This document shows, piece by piece, positions 11,690 to 22,262 of a stretch of DNA of 64,000 nucleotides (positions within the stretch are counted from its first letter, which is position 1; every line of letters begins with the position of its first letter). This DNA is from Rhizophagus clarus (Eukaryota; Glomeromycota; Glomeromycetes; Glomerales; Glomeraceae): assembly GCA_015698045.1 (NCBI GenBank), contig BLAL01000006.1, positions 868,001-932,000 on the forward strand, read 5' to 3'. A program made the position numbers and the translations under genes. The notes under the pieces are model-generated. The model was given only the letters and a program-made list of their open reading frames with translations. It made no database searches and had not been told where the DNA came from.

Positions 11690-11970
11690 ATTATTATTAT
11701 TGATGTAAATTATTATTATTAATGTAAATTATTATTATTAATGTAAATTATTATTATAATGTAATAAATATAAAATCATTTTTTATGATGTAATTTATGA
11801 AATTACTATGATGTAGTTATGATATCAAATAAATGTTATAATACTTTAGCGATGTTAATTTAATATTAATATGATATTTCTATGATATAGTTATGATGTC
11901 GAGTAAATATAAAAACATTTTCGTAATATTAATTTGATGTTAATGTGATATCGCTACGATATAGTTACGA
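11690..11970. repeat. ATTATTATTAATGTAA minisatellite and degenerate GATAT repeats
   Basis: Three close copies of a 21-22 bp unit containing ATTATTATTA(A/T)TGTAAATT lie at 11,690-11,760. They are followed by two loosely repeated blocks with ATGATAT and TAGTTATGAT motifs up to about 11,970. Confidence 0.5.
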
Positions 11971-12124
11971 TATGGTTTTAAAGTATGGGATGAATGAGAA
12001 ATTAGGAAGTTTTTAAATTTCAAAGTTTTACAAACAAAAATGGCAAGATCTGTCTTGTGAAGCTATTTTAAAAATTTTTTTTTGTAGCTTCTTTTCTAAG
12101 TTTTGGACGAGTCCAAAGCCTTTT

Positions 12125-12320
12125 CCAGACTCTATTTCAAAGATTAAAGGTTCTGAATGTTAAAGAACAGCCCTGGACTCTCCACTTTAAAGGATAGAGA
12201 TCCTTAACGCTGAAGAATAGTTCTGGACTCTTCATTTCAAAGGTTAGAGTCCTTAACACTGAAGAATGGCTCTGGACTCTCCATTTCAAAGGTTAAAGCC
12301 TTCAAGTATATTAATTTATT
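12125..12320 (+). repeat. 49 bp tandem repeat, about four units, matching exon pieces of the adjacent array
   Basis: CTGGACTC-type starts fall at about 12,125, 12,173, 12,223 and 12,272, a spacing of 48-50 bp. Each unit includes CTCCATTTCAAAGG and GAAGAATGGCTCTGG-like sequence. The same words (TCTGGAACTCCATTTTGAGG) make up the exon-like pieces of the array that follows, where each copy is separated by an intron-like segment. The period is not a multiple of three, so a conserved protein is unlikely. Confidence 0.65.
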
Positions 12321-12339
12321 TAACAAACATTATAAACGT

Positions 12340-14335
12340 TTGATTTTTATATTTTTTTAGGTCTGGAAACCAAAGTACAGCTCTGGACTTTTTTTTTATT
12401 ATTTTTAATTTTTTTTGGGGTTTGAAAGCTAAAGTACAGCTCCAGACTTTTTTATTGATTTAATTTAATGAATGTTAACTAACATTTAATTTCTTTTTCT
12501 TTTTTTAGGTCCAGAATTTCATTTCAAGGCAGACCACTAAGTAAAAAAAAAATTCATTTTTTTTTGTATTTTAGCGAAATGTTAGTAAAGTTTCACTTTT
12601 CTTCTTTTTTTTAAGTCTAGAACTCCATTTAGAAGCAAACCACTTCAAGTAAAAAAAAAATAAGTTTTTTTTTTTGTATTTTAGCGAAACATTAGTAACA
12701 TTTTGCTTTTTTCCCTTTTTTTAGATCCAGAACTCCATTTTAAAGTGGGCTACTTTAAGAGTAAAAAAAATTCATTTTTTTTTTGTATTTTAGCAAAATG
12801 TTAGTAATGTTTCACTTTTCTTCTTTTTTTAGATCTGGAACTCCATTTTGAGGCGGACCACTAAGTAAAAAAAAAATTCATTTTTTTTTTGTATTTTAGT
12901 AAAATGTTAGTAATGTTTCACTTTTCTTCCTTTTTTTAGGTCCAGAACTCCATTTTGAGGTGGACTACTAAGTAAAAAAAAAATTCATTTTTTTTTGTAT
13001 TTTAGCGAAATGTTAGTAACATTTCGCTTTTCTTCTTTTTTTAGGTCTGGAACTCCATTTTGAGGTAAACCACTAAGTAAAAAAAAATTCATTTTTTTTG
13101 TATTTTAGCGAAATGTTAGTAACATTTTGCTTTTATCCCTTTTTTAGATCTGGAACTCCATTTCGAAGTGAACCATTAAGTAAAAAAAATAATTTTTTTA
13201 CTTTAATTTCAACGAACATTAACTAACATTCATTTTTTTTTAGGTCTGGAAGAAATGGACCTTGGTATTTTGAAGGTAAAGAAAACTTTGAAATAAATTT
13301 TTTTTTATTTTTATCTTACGAAATATTACTAATGTTTCATTTCATTTTTTTTAAGTCCAGAATTCTAATTTGAAGTGGACCAAGGTATTTTGAAGGTAAA
13401 GAAACTTCAAAATGATTTTTTTTTATTTTGTTTTTACTTCAATAAATGTTAACTAACGTTTATTTTAGGTCCACATGAAGCTCAGACTTTATTCGAAAGT
13501 AAAGCCTTCAATTTTTTTTTGTTTTTATTTAATGAATGTTGATTAACATTTGTTTTATTCTTTTTTAGATAGATGAAGGATATTTTGAGGATATGAACTT
13601 TGAAAAAAAACTCATTTAATTATTTTGTTTAATGAACATTGTTAACGTTTAATTTTATTTCTTTCTTTTATTTAATGAATGTTTACTAACGTTTTTATTT
13701 TTTTTTAGTCTAAGAAACTGAGTATTATTGATACCAATTTCAAAGGTAAAACTTCGAATTTTAATTTTTTTTTGCTTTTTTTTATTCAATGAACGTTTAC
13801 TAACATTTTTTATTTTTCTTATTCTTTCTTTTTGTAGGTCTGTGGTTGGATTCCTAGAAGAAATTTCTAAGATAAATAATAATTTTTTTTTTATTTTTAT
13901 TTCAACAAACATTAATTCACATTCGTTTTTATTTTTTTAGGTCCAGAACCTCTTTTAAGACAAACTAGTTATTTAAAGGTGATAAAAAAATGAAATTTTT
14001 TTGTCTTATTTTAGCAAAATGTTTACTAATGTTTTGATTTTTTTATTTTATAGGCTCACAGCTTTCTGGATGCTAACAAAAGATGGGGAAGAATTAAAGT
14101 CAGAGGTAGTAAAAGGAAAGTGGAAGAATGACAAAGAGAAAAGCCTCCTAAATAGGTACTTACTTTCAAAAATTAATTTTTTTTTATTGTTAATGAAACG
14201 TAAACTAATGTTTCAGTTTTCTTTCTTTTTTTTGTAGGTTCACGGCTTTCCAGACGCTTTCTGATAGAATTTTGAAGGTAAAACTTTAATATTTTTTTTA
14301 TTTAAATGATAATATTTCACTTTTCTTTAGTTGGA
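12340..14335 (+). repeat. Intron-like array 1: about 17 alternating exon-like and intron-like units
   Basis: Exon-like pieces of about 30-45 nt, often GTCTGGAACTCCATTT plus 12-17 nt ending in CACTAA or TTGAAG, alternate with 70-100 nt segments. These segments start GTAAAAAA or GTAAAG, are T-rich, carry a core such as GAAATGTTAGTAACATTTC or AACGTTTACTAACATT about 15-35 nt before the end, and finish with a polypyrimidine run and TAG. The core contains an ACTAAC- or GTAAC-like word at branch-site distance. Clear units are seen around 12,541-12,616, 12,863-12,940, 12,972-13,043, 13,399-13,467, 13,744-13,836 and 14,155-14,238. The exon-like pieces do not keep a reading frame. It could be a multi-intron non-coding transcript built from introner-like insertions, or a minisatellite whose unit happens to carry splice signals. 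Confidence 0.6.
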
Positions 14336-16359
14336 TCGAAGAAGTTAAAGTTATTTGTTGAAATCAGACCAACTGGAACAATGTCTAAACCATTAACAAC
14401 AATATAATTTGAATGTCTGTAAAGAAAAGAAAAGGAGACTTTTAATTAGTGCATTTAGTTAGCAAATAGGATAGTTTAGTATATGTACTGTACTTTTAAA
14501 TTTGTAAATATATTTAATTAATAAATTGATATTAGTTAATATTAAGTTAAAACACTGCCTAATTGTAAATTTGCATTAGTATTTTTGAAAAATTTTGCAG
14601 GTTTTATTTGTAAAAATGGTTACAAATTTTTTAGTATTTGCAGATTTGCGCAGAAATCCATGAAATTTTTCAGTGCTGTGCATCGGCATGTACTCAGATT
14701 TGTGCAGAATTGTATTCTGCAGAATTGTGCAAATCTGCAACTAAAATTTTTTTTGATGACATAAATATCCAATAAAATTATAATTTTCAGTAAAAAATTG
14801 TTAATATTGTAATAATAACATTAAACCAATAACTGTGATGTACCATTATTTTTACCATTACTTAATGGTAACTGTTTCATGGTATACGTATCTGAGGCAG
14901 ACGGCTGTTTACTTATTGAAATATTTATGATAACGTTAGGTATAAATAAGTGTTCTTTAGGTTTAAAAGTGAAATCTGTACATATATATTATAATAACTT
15001 GTATCGTTAAAATAAAATAAAATATTGACGTGTTTTAACATTTATAAAAAGTTTTCAGACATAATTTATTACATAATACACCCCTATAAAAAACTAGGTA
15101 TGTTTTTTACAAGGTTTTTATATGTTTCTTTTCCTTATAAAAAATGTATTATAACGGTCTGTTAAAAAGATATGGGAAAATGCACAATTCTGTATTACTA
15201 AAAATATGGAATTTACACAATTTGGCCATGATTTGTTTACAGAATTTACAAGATTTGATCATTGAATTTATACGATTTGTTCGTGAAATTTACAAGATTT
15301 TGTAATTAATTCGGCTAAAATTATAAATAGTACAGGTCAAATTTATAATTTAATTTTGGCTGAGTTTATAAAATAATACAGGTCAAATTCATAATTTAAT
15401 TTTGGTTGATAATTATAATTATTTTTATTATATATTATAAATAAATTTAAATAACAGTACACTTGTAAATTATAATAAAATAAAAAATACAAATATATTA
15501 TGAAAACACTATTATGTAGTATTATAAATAAATAACAAAAGTAAAGGATATTAGTATAAATAAAAAAACGTTAGTATAAGAGAATAAAGAATATTATTGT
15601 TAGTAATATTTAAATAGTAAAAAGATAAAAATGTACCATTAATAATATAATATAAGCAAGTATATAATATTAGTAATATTAGTATGAAAAATAAAATAAT
15701 ATTAAAAATAAAAAAAAATGTCATGCATTAGTAATATTTAAAAATAAGTAATTATTAGTTAAATAATACATTTTTAAACCTTAGCTATTAGTGTTAAAAA
15801 TAAACCTTCTCGCTATAAATATTAAAATATTAAAAAATATTAATAAAAAAATAACAAGAATAAAATATTAAGAGAATAAAAAAAAGTGCAAGAGAAAGAA
15901 AGACACAAACTTATTAGATCTGTTCAATTCTGATTGATCAGGTTTTTGATCGCAAAATCTGTTGACTAATCTGAACATGTGATCAAAATCAGAATTGAGT
16001 TGGCTGATCACTGATCGCAAAATTTCTGACAATAACCAACTAACACGTTAGTTTTTACTTATTTTAAATTGCGATCAAAGATCAAAATAATTCTACATTA
16101 GGCCAGTTCATAATTGATTGATCGGCATTTTTGATCAGGTTATACTAAATTTGTGACAAATAAAATTCATCTTGAAAATGATCAACTAACCGATTTTTTG
16201 ACCCACTAAAAACATAGATTATCATGATCAAGTCGATAAAATTAAGGTAAAAAGACATATAAAAAACTTATATTAGATGCGTTTTTTTTTTCTTATTTCT
16301 TTTTTACCAATAGAATTTTCAAAAGATCCTTCAAATAACCTCAAGTAAATACTTTACAT
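14336..16359. other. Spacer with a hairpin repeat and GATCA-rich segment
   Basis: No gene supported. An inverted repeat at 14,637-14,740 has arms TTGCAGATTTGCGCA and TGTGCAAATCTGCAA (one mismatch) around an 70 bp centre rich in TGCAGAA, and may be a small MITE. Two imperfect copies of a TTGATTGATC..TTTTTGATC sequence lie near 15,925-15,965 and 16,108-16,140. The rest (15,300-15,900) is very A+T-rich. Confidence 0.45.
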
Positions 16360-17131
16360 ATGAAAAACAAATTACTAAGGCCAATTACGTCTAGAAATTT
16401 ACATCCTTTGCCTTTTACTGGGATTTTTGAACAAAGTAACATAAATTTATACCAAAATCTCTTACCAATAAGGCAAAGTTTTGTTGTTCCTAATTTTTAT
16501 ATACAAAATGGAAGTAGTTTTGCTCAATGCTTTTCTGGACCTAACTATTTTGAACAAGAATCTGCGGAGTTACAAAGATTAGAATTGATTCAAAAAGAAA
16601 ATAATGCTAATTATGATAAAGCTTCAAATGTAGTAATTAATTATCAACAAGAGAAAGAAAAGCTTAATGATGAATAAGAATCAATAGTGAATAAAAGTAT
16701 TTTATTAATTTTTTAATTGTAACTTATTTGTTTATTTTAATTAAAATTAATTTCAGGATGTTAATAATAAAAAGAAATCTGCAAATAAGCGTAAATCTGA
16801 TAATGATGGTGAGTTTAATAACAATTGACAAGTCAATGAAGTTGATATTTTACTTCAATACATTGCAGATAATTTTGATGAGTATTCAAAAGATAATAAA
16901 ACTAAACTATTTAACAAAATGTCAGTAAAGGTACTAAAAAATAAGGAGGCTAATGCTATTAAAAGCAAGTTAGCAAGGATGATCAAATACTATGATGAAA
17001 TTAAAGCTTATAATGAAAGATCTGGTATAAAGAGAAAAGACTGGGATTGGTATGAGAAAATGGATGCCATTTTTGGTACTCGTAAAAATATAGCAACTTC
17101 TTTTATAGTAAATAGATCTACTGATATTTGA
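16360..17131 (+). pseudogene. Trihelix/Myb-like protein gene, decayed
   Basis: A first reading frame (16,360-16,677) starts MKNKLLRPITSRNLHPLPFT and ends in a Glu/Lys-rich helix. After an intron-like gap with acceptor TTAATTTCAG at 16,756 the sequence continues (DVNNKKKSANKRKSDNDGEF). It then reads through a TGA at 16,826-16,828, at the position where Myb-like domains of this type start with Trp, into QVNEVDILLQYIADNFDEYS and ends in DWDWYEKMDAIFGTRKNIAT. The WxWYxxMDxIFGTRxN ending is one I associate with a multi-copy Rhizophagus family of DNA-binding-like proteins. A TAA at 16,675 also interrupts the first part. The pattern fits a host gene inactivated by Trp-to-stop transition. A spliced form skipping 16,809-16,868 would avoid the TGA, so a functional variant is not excluded. 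Confidence 0.5.
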
Positions 17132-17199
17132 TGACAAACATTTTTCAGGTATGGAACCCAAAATACCTAAAAAATCAAAAAAAATAATGTAGACGCCAT

Positions 17200-18172
17200 T
17201 GCTGTAGCTAAATTGTTCTTTCGTTTCTTTGATCTTCCCATTGTTCTTTTTATTTGTTTTATTCTCCTATTATTCTTTCGTTTCTTTAGACCCCATTGTT
17301 CTTTTATTCCTTTGATCTTCCCATTGTTTTTTTTATTCTTTTTGTTCTATTATTCTTTCATTTCTTTTGATCCTTCTATTATTGTTTCTTTTGTTCTTTT
17401 GGATCTTTCCATTGTTTTTTCATTCTTTTTTGTTCTCCTATTGTTCTTTCGTTTCTTTTTATCCTTCAATTATTCTTTCATTCCTTTGATCCTTCCATTA
17501 TTGTTTCCTTTGTTTCTTTTGATTCTCCCATTATTCTTTCGTTCCTTTTGATCCTCCCATTATTGTTTCCTTCATTCCTTTGATTCTTTCATTCCTTTTG
17601 ATCCTCCCATTATTCTTTTGTTCTTTTCCTTCTTTTTCATTCTTTTTGTTCTTTTGACCCACTTTTGTTTTTTACCTTCACCCTTCATTCTTTTCATTCA
17701 TTTTTGTCTCTTACTTTATTTTTCATTTCTCCTCCTTTTTTTTTCATTTTATTATGTTCCCCCCTCCTTTCATTTTACTTCATTATATTTCCCTTTCTTT
17801 TCTTTAGCTACTTTATGTTCCTCCTTCTTTCTTTTATCTCTTCTTGTTTTCCACTTCAATTTTTCATTTCTTTGCATTCTTTACTTCATTTATTTCATCT
17901 CTTTTCATTTTCCTTTTCCTTCATCCCTTACTGTTTCTCACCTCATTTTTTTTGTTTCTTTTGCTGCCCATTTCATTTCTTTCATCTCTCTTTGTTTTCC
18001 ATTCATTTTTTTATACCTTTTTATTCCTCTGTTCTTTTCCATTCACTCCTTTATTTCTTTTATCACTCTTTGTTCCTCAATATATTTCTGTTTCTTACTC
18101 TCCTTTTTATTGTTATTTCTATTTTTATTAATACATTCCTTTTCTTCAATTTAATTATATTTATTTAGTATT
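17200..18172. repeat. Pyrimidine-rich degenerate repeat, about 1 kb
   Basis: Nearly pure C/T on the plus strand, made from drifting copies of CCATTATTCTTTCGTTCC and TTTTGATCCTCC. The long hydrophobic frames in it are translations of this simple sequence. The same composition in the opposite orientation occurs at 38,530-39,240. Such tracts can form triplex DNA or act as pyrimidine-rich promoters; neither is shown. Confidence 0.7.
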
Positions 18173-19464
18173 TCCTGTTAAAAATAATTTTTTTTATTTA
18201 TTTTTTTAATACAAGCTTTTAAATAAATAAACTGTTTTTAACATTACTATAAATGTATTTTATTTAGTATTTAGGTTTTATTACATAAAAATTACTTCAA
18301 ATAAATATTTTTTCGTGAAAGAATTAAGTTAAGAAACGGTAAAATAAAGAAATAATAATAAAAAAAATTTCTAATCATGATTGTGGAATTGTGTTACAGA
18401 ATTTATAAAAACATTATACAAATCATATGCAAAATGTAAAAAGTAATTTATCATTGTTCTTGAATGATCTACAATTGCGCAAGCATGTATATCAAACTGT
18501 CAAAACTCCCAAAAATACATAATTCTAGTATGTGTTTTTTTAACCAAAAACTATCTCTTCATCTGTAGACCTTCACAGGCAAATTTGCTTGTAAATAAAA
18601 TTTTCAGTCGTCTAGTGATCATAAAAAAAGAAATATGAATCTGATAGTGGTAATCTCATATCTTTAAGTGTGATAGATCTATTGCGCACAATTATATAAT
18701 TTATATTTTTTCAATTTGTGGCTGAACTACCATACCTAGAAATATGTAATTATCACCATTGGATTTGTCTTGATGAGATGGTTCCAATAAGCCTATTTCT
18801 TCTTATTATAATCACTAAATAGCACTTGGAAATTCAGTAGGTAAATTTGCTGGCTAAATTTTATGTAAAATTTCTAATCTATCTAGTAACATAAAAAAAT
18901 GAACCGTTAATCGTCAAATTTTATTTGAAAGCAAATAGTATACGAAATTGTGATACAGAATTTTATTTATGGTTATGTCATCGATCTTAATATGGTTAAG
19001 TTTATTATGCTTTCAATCTTTAGTTGCACTAAGATTCCTTAAAATACTATAAAATAATGGACTATTCCCTAATTTAGAAACTTAGCATGTTTTTTTTTGC
19101 TCATACTCCTTAAAAAAAAAATCATGCTCTAAAAAAAAAAATATACTCCTTAAAAAAAAAATGTAATTTTTTCCTCACACTACTCTGCTTTACTGCTTTA
19201 TTATTTTGCTTTTAAAATAAAAGAAATACAAAAAAAATAAAATGGTCTTAAAAGCTTTCTGAATTTCTTCTCAGAAAATTAGTGAATGAATAAGAAAAGT
19301 TCATTAAAAAACTTGCCATTCATATAATAATTTACAGTAAGTAAAATAATAATATAAAAATATGGTAAATTTTTATTATTTTACATAAAATATATTTAAC
19401 AAGAGATAAGGTATAAGGATAAGATTTACATGGCCCTTATAAAAATTTCTATTTTATAATTGGC
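18173..19464. other. Intergenic spacer, no gene seen
   Basis: A+T-rich. No coding exon recognised. Short homopolymer-flanked duplications of ATACTCCTTAAAAAAAAAAT occur at 19,105-19,165. Confidence 0.4.
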
Positions 19465-19610
19465 AGTAGCAACGGTTTCAACAGCAGCTGCAACAATAAC
19501 AGCTGCAATAACAGCTGCAACAACAGTTATAACAATAGTGCAGCAGCAGCAACAACAGCAACACCACAGCAACAATCATGGCAACAGCAATAGTGACAGC
19601 GATAGCAGTC
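19465..19610 (+). repeat. CAG/CAA/AAC trinucleotide repeat
   Basis: A run of CAACAG, CAGCTGCAACAATAA and GCAGCAGCAACAAC words about 145 bp long. It would encode Gln/Asn/Thr-rich peptide, but no open frame extends beyond it. It is probably a microsatellite, possibly a relic of a poly-Gln coding region. Confidence 0.6.
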
Positions 19611-19619
19611 CAGTAATAG

Positions 19620-21208
19620 AATTTATCAATTTAGTATAAAATAAATTTTACTATTTATTCAATAAATAAATTCGTATAATGTTTTTTTTTAATTAATATT
19701 TTTTTTTTGATAAATAAATTCGTGTAATGTTTTTTTTAATTAATATTTTTTTTGATAAATAAATTTGTATAATGTTTTTTTTAATTTAATTTTTTTTTCA
19801 ATAAGTAAATTCGAGTAATGTTCAATTCGTATAATGTTTTTTTTAATTAATAAATCAATTTAATAAAATTTGGATATATATATATATTATTTTTTTAATA
19901 AATTCGTATAGTAATTTTCTTTTTATATATTTTTTTTTAATAAATAAATCCGCGTATTATTTTTTTCAATAAGTAAATTCATATAATATTTTTTTTTAGT
20001 AAATTCATATAATGTTTTTTTTTAATTAATATTTTTTTGATAAATAAATTCGTGTAATATTTTTTAATTAATATTTTTTTGATAAATAAATTCGTATAAT
20101 GATTTTTTTTAATATAATTTTTTTTTTAATAAGTAAATTCAAGTAATGTTTTTTTATAAATCAATGCGTATAATGTTTTTTTAATTAATATTTTTTTTTG
20201 ACAAATAATTCATATTATGTTTTTTTTTCTAATATAATTTTTTTTTCAATAAGTAAATTCGGGTAATGTTTTTTTTAATTAATATTTTTTTTTTTTGATA
20301 AATAAATTCATATTATATGTTTTTTTTTAATGTAATTTTTTTTTCAATAAGTAAATTAGTGTAATGTTTTTCTTAATAATTTTATATAATGTTTTTTTAG
20401 TAAAACAATTTAATAAAATTCGGGTATATATATTATTTTTTTTTTTAATAAATTCGTATAATTTTCTTTTTATATATTTTTTTTTAATAAATAAATTCGT
20501 GTATTATTTTTTTAATAATATTTTTTTTTGATAAATAAATTCACATATTATTTTTTTCGATAAGTAAATTCGTATAATGTTTTTTTTAATATAATTTTTT
20601 TTTAACAAATAAATTCGGGTAATGTTTTTTTTTAATAAATCAATTTAATAAAATTTGGATATATATATTATTATTTTTAATAAATTCGTATAATTTTCTT
20701 TTAATATATTTTTTTTTTAATAAATAAATTCGCGTATTATTTTTTTTTTCAATAAGTAAATTCGTGTAATGTTTTTTTTTTAATTAATATATTTTTTTTG
20801 ATAAATAAATTCGGGTATATTTTTTTCTAATAAATCAATTCGTATAATGTTTTTTTTAATAAATCAATTTAATAAAATTCAGATATATATTATTTTTTTT
20901 AATAAATTCGTGTAATTTTCTTTTTAATATATTTTTTTTAATAAATAAATTCGCATATTATTTTTTTCAATAAGTATATTCGTATAATGTTTTTTTAATA
21001 AATCAATTCGTATAATATTTTTTTTAATAAATCAATTTAATAAAATTTGGGTTTATATATATATTTTTAATAAATTTGTATAATTTTCTTTTTAATATAT
21101 TTTTTTTTTAATAAATAAATTCGCTTATTATTTTTTTTTAATAAATAAGTTTGTATAATGTTTTTTTTTAATAAAATTCAGATATACTGTATATATATAT
21201 ATATATAT
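19620..21208. repeat. A+T minisatellite, unit about 45-60 bp, interrupted by the Polinton-like element
   Basis: Dozens of drifting copies of AAATAAATTCGTATAATG followed by T-runs and TTAATTAATAT. It is 1.6 kb long on the left of the Polinton-like element. A further 100 bp of related sequence (TTTAATAAAATTCGAATATG) lies to its right at 34,405-34,510, so the element inserted near one end of this repeat. Confidence 0.75.
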
Positions 21209-22184
21209 AGATCAAAATAGAGGTTCTGGGACAAGATTTCCGAATAGGTATAATTAGTGTAAGCCTCTCCCAGCTTATTTTCCGATATACGAAATTTATG
21301 TAATTTTTTTTTAACACAAAATTTATTTTCAAGACCAGGAAACATATCGAAATACGATATTGAATTTAAGTTTTAAATCAGGCTGGGGCTCAAATCCTGT
21401 TAACATATCTTCTTATCCAAATTTTTAGTTTCAAGTTAAAGGAGATAACCATCTTTGTTAACGTGCTGGCCTGATTTTAATCTCAAATAATATAACGAAA
21501 AAAGTATGTCATATTGCTTGCCTCTTAGGAGAACGCTGAATACCGAGAATTGAAGTGTCTGAGTGTATTCAGCGTTCAACCTGTCAAGCATAATTTGCAT
21601 ACTATATTTTTATGTTATACTAGAATTAATTCTAAAGCTGATTCATTGATAAAATCAAAGGGTACCCAAATTTTTTTCATATGACTTAGCAAAGCTAAGT
21701 CATACGAAAAAATGGATAACAGGAAAGAGTTCTAAATATTATTCTACTTTATTATAGCATACAAATAATTTCACAATACGCAGAAAACCATTCTAGACCC
21801 ATTTTATTAAGAAAAACATATGGTCAAATAAGTCATACAAAAAAAAATTACACCTATAAGTCTCACCTCTAAATTATACGAAAAATTGCTAACTATTCTG
21901 AGTACACCGAGTTTTATCTCGAAGTCTGTTAACATATTGAATCACATAATATCCTTTAACATGCAATGGGCACAGTCCTGAAGTAGAACCAGTAGGCTTA
22001 CCACATTCACTACAAGGGATGCGTGGCTTAGTCTTCCAATATAAATGGCATCCTTCTGGTTGCATACAGGAGACTCCATGGGCCTTACCAGTATTAAATA
22101 AGTATGGACAGAAATATTCTCCGATCATTTTCACTATATAGGGAAATAATTAATTAAAGAGAAAAATCTGTAATGGTAATATAT
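21209..22184 (+). repeat. Left terminal inverted repeat of the Polinton-like element
   Basis: Inverse copy of 33,431-34,404. It begins AGATCAAAATAGAGGTTCTG and ends near TAATGGTAATATAT. By hand alignment about 31 positions differ, all transitions, plus two or three small indels. It contains two hairpins and a small zinc-binding frame. Confidence 0.9.
21889..22134 (-). CDS. 81-residue zinc-binding-like frame in the left terminal repeat
   Basis: Reads outward toward the element end. It has several Cys/His pairs, including RIPCSECGKPTGSTSGLCPL and, earlier, EYFCPYLFN and a PEGCH motif, which suggests a small zinc-ribbon fold. Its partner in the right repeat (33,480-33,725) differs at about 8 of 81 residues. 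Because it lies wholly inside the inverted repeat, the element carries it twice, one at each edge. Function unknown; a DNA-end-binding role would be speculation. Confidence 0.45.
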   Translation of the reverse strand: MKMIGEYFCPYLFNTGKAHGVSCMQPEGCHLYWKTKPRIPCSECGKPTGSTSGLCPLHVKGYYVIQYVNRLRDKTRCTQNS

Positions 22185-22262
22185 TGTCCTGAATATATAC
22201 CATCACCTAGGGAATTAATTAATTAAATAAAAAATTTGTAAAGGTATTATATACAAATCAGT

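Noticed and set aside
12340-14335. Array 1 as a conventional protein-coding multi-exon gene
   Set aside because: Exon-like pieces have lengths not preserving phase and contain stops in all frames, so no protein is claimed.
17213-18168. Overlapping hydrophobic frames up to 178 residues
   Set aside because: They are translations of a C/T-only repeat in several frames at once, with no start context or domain.
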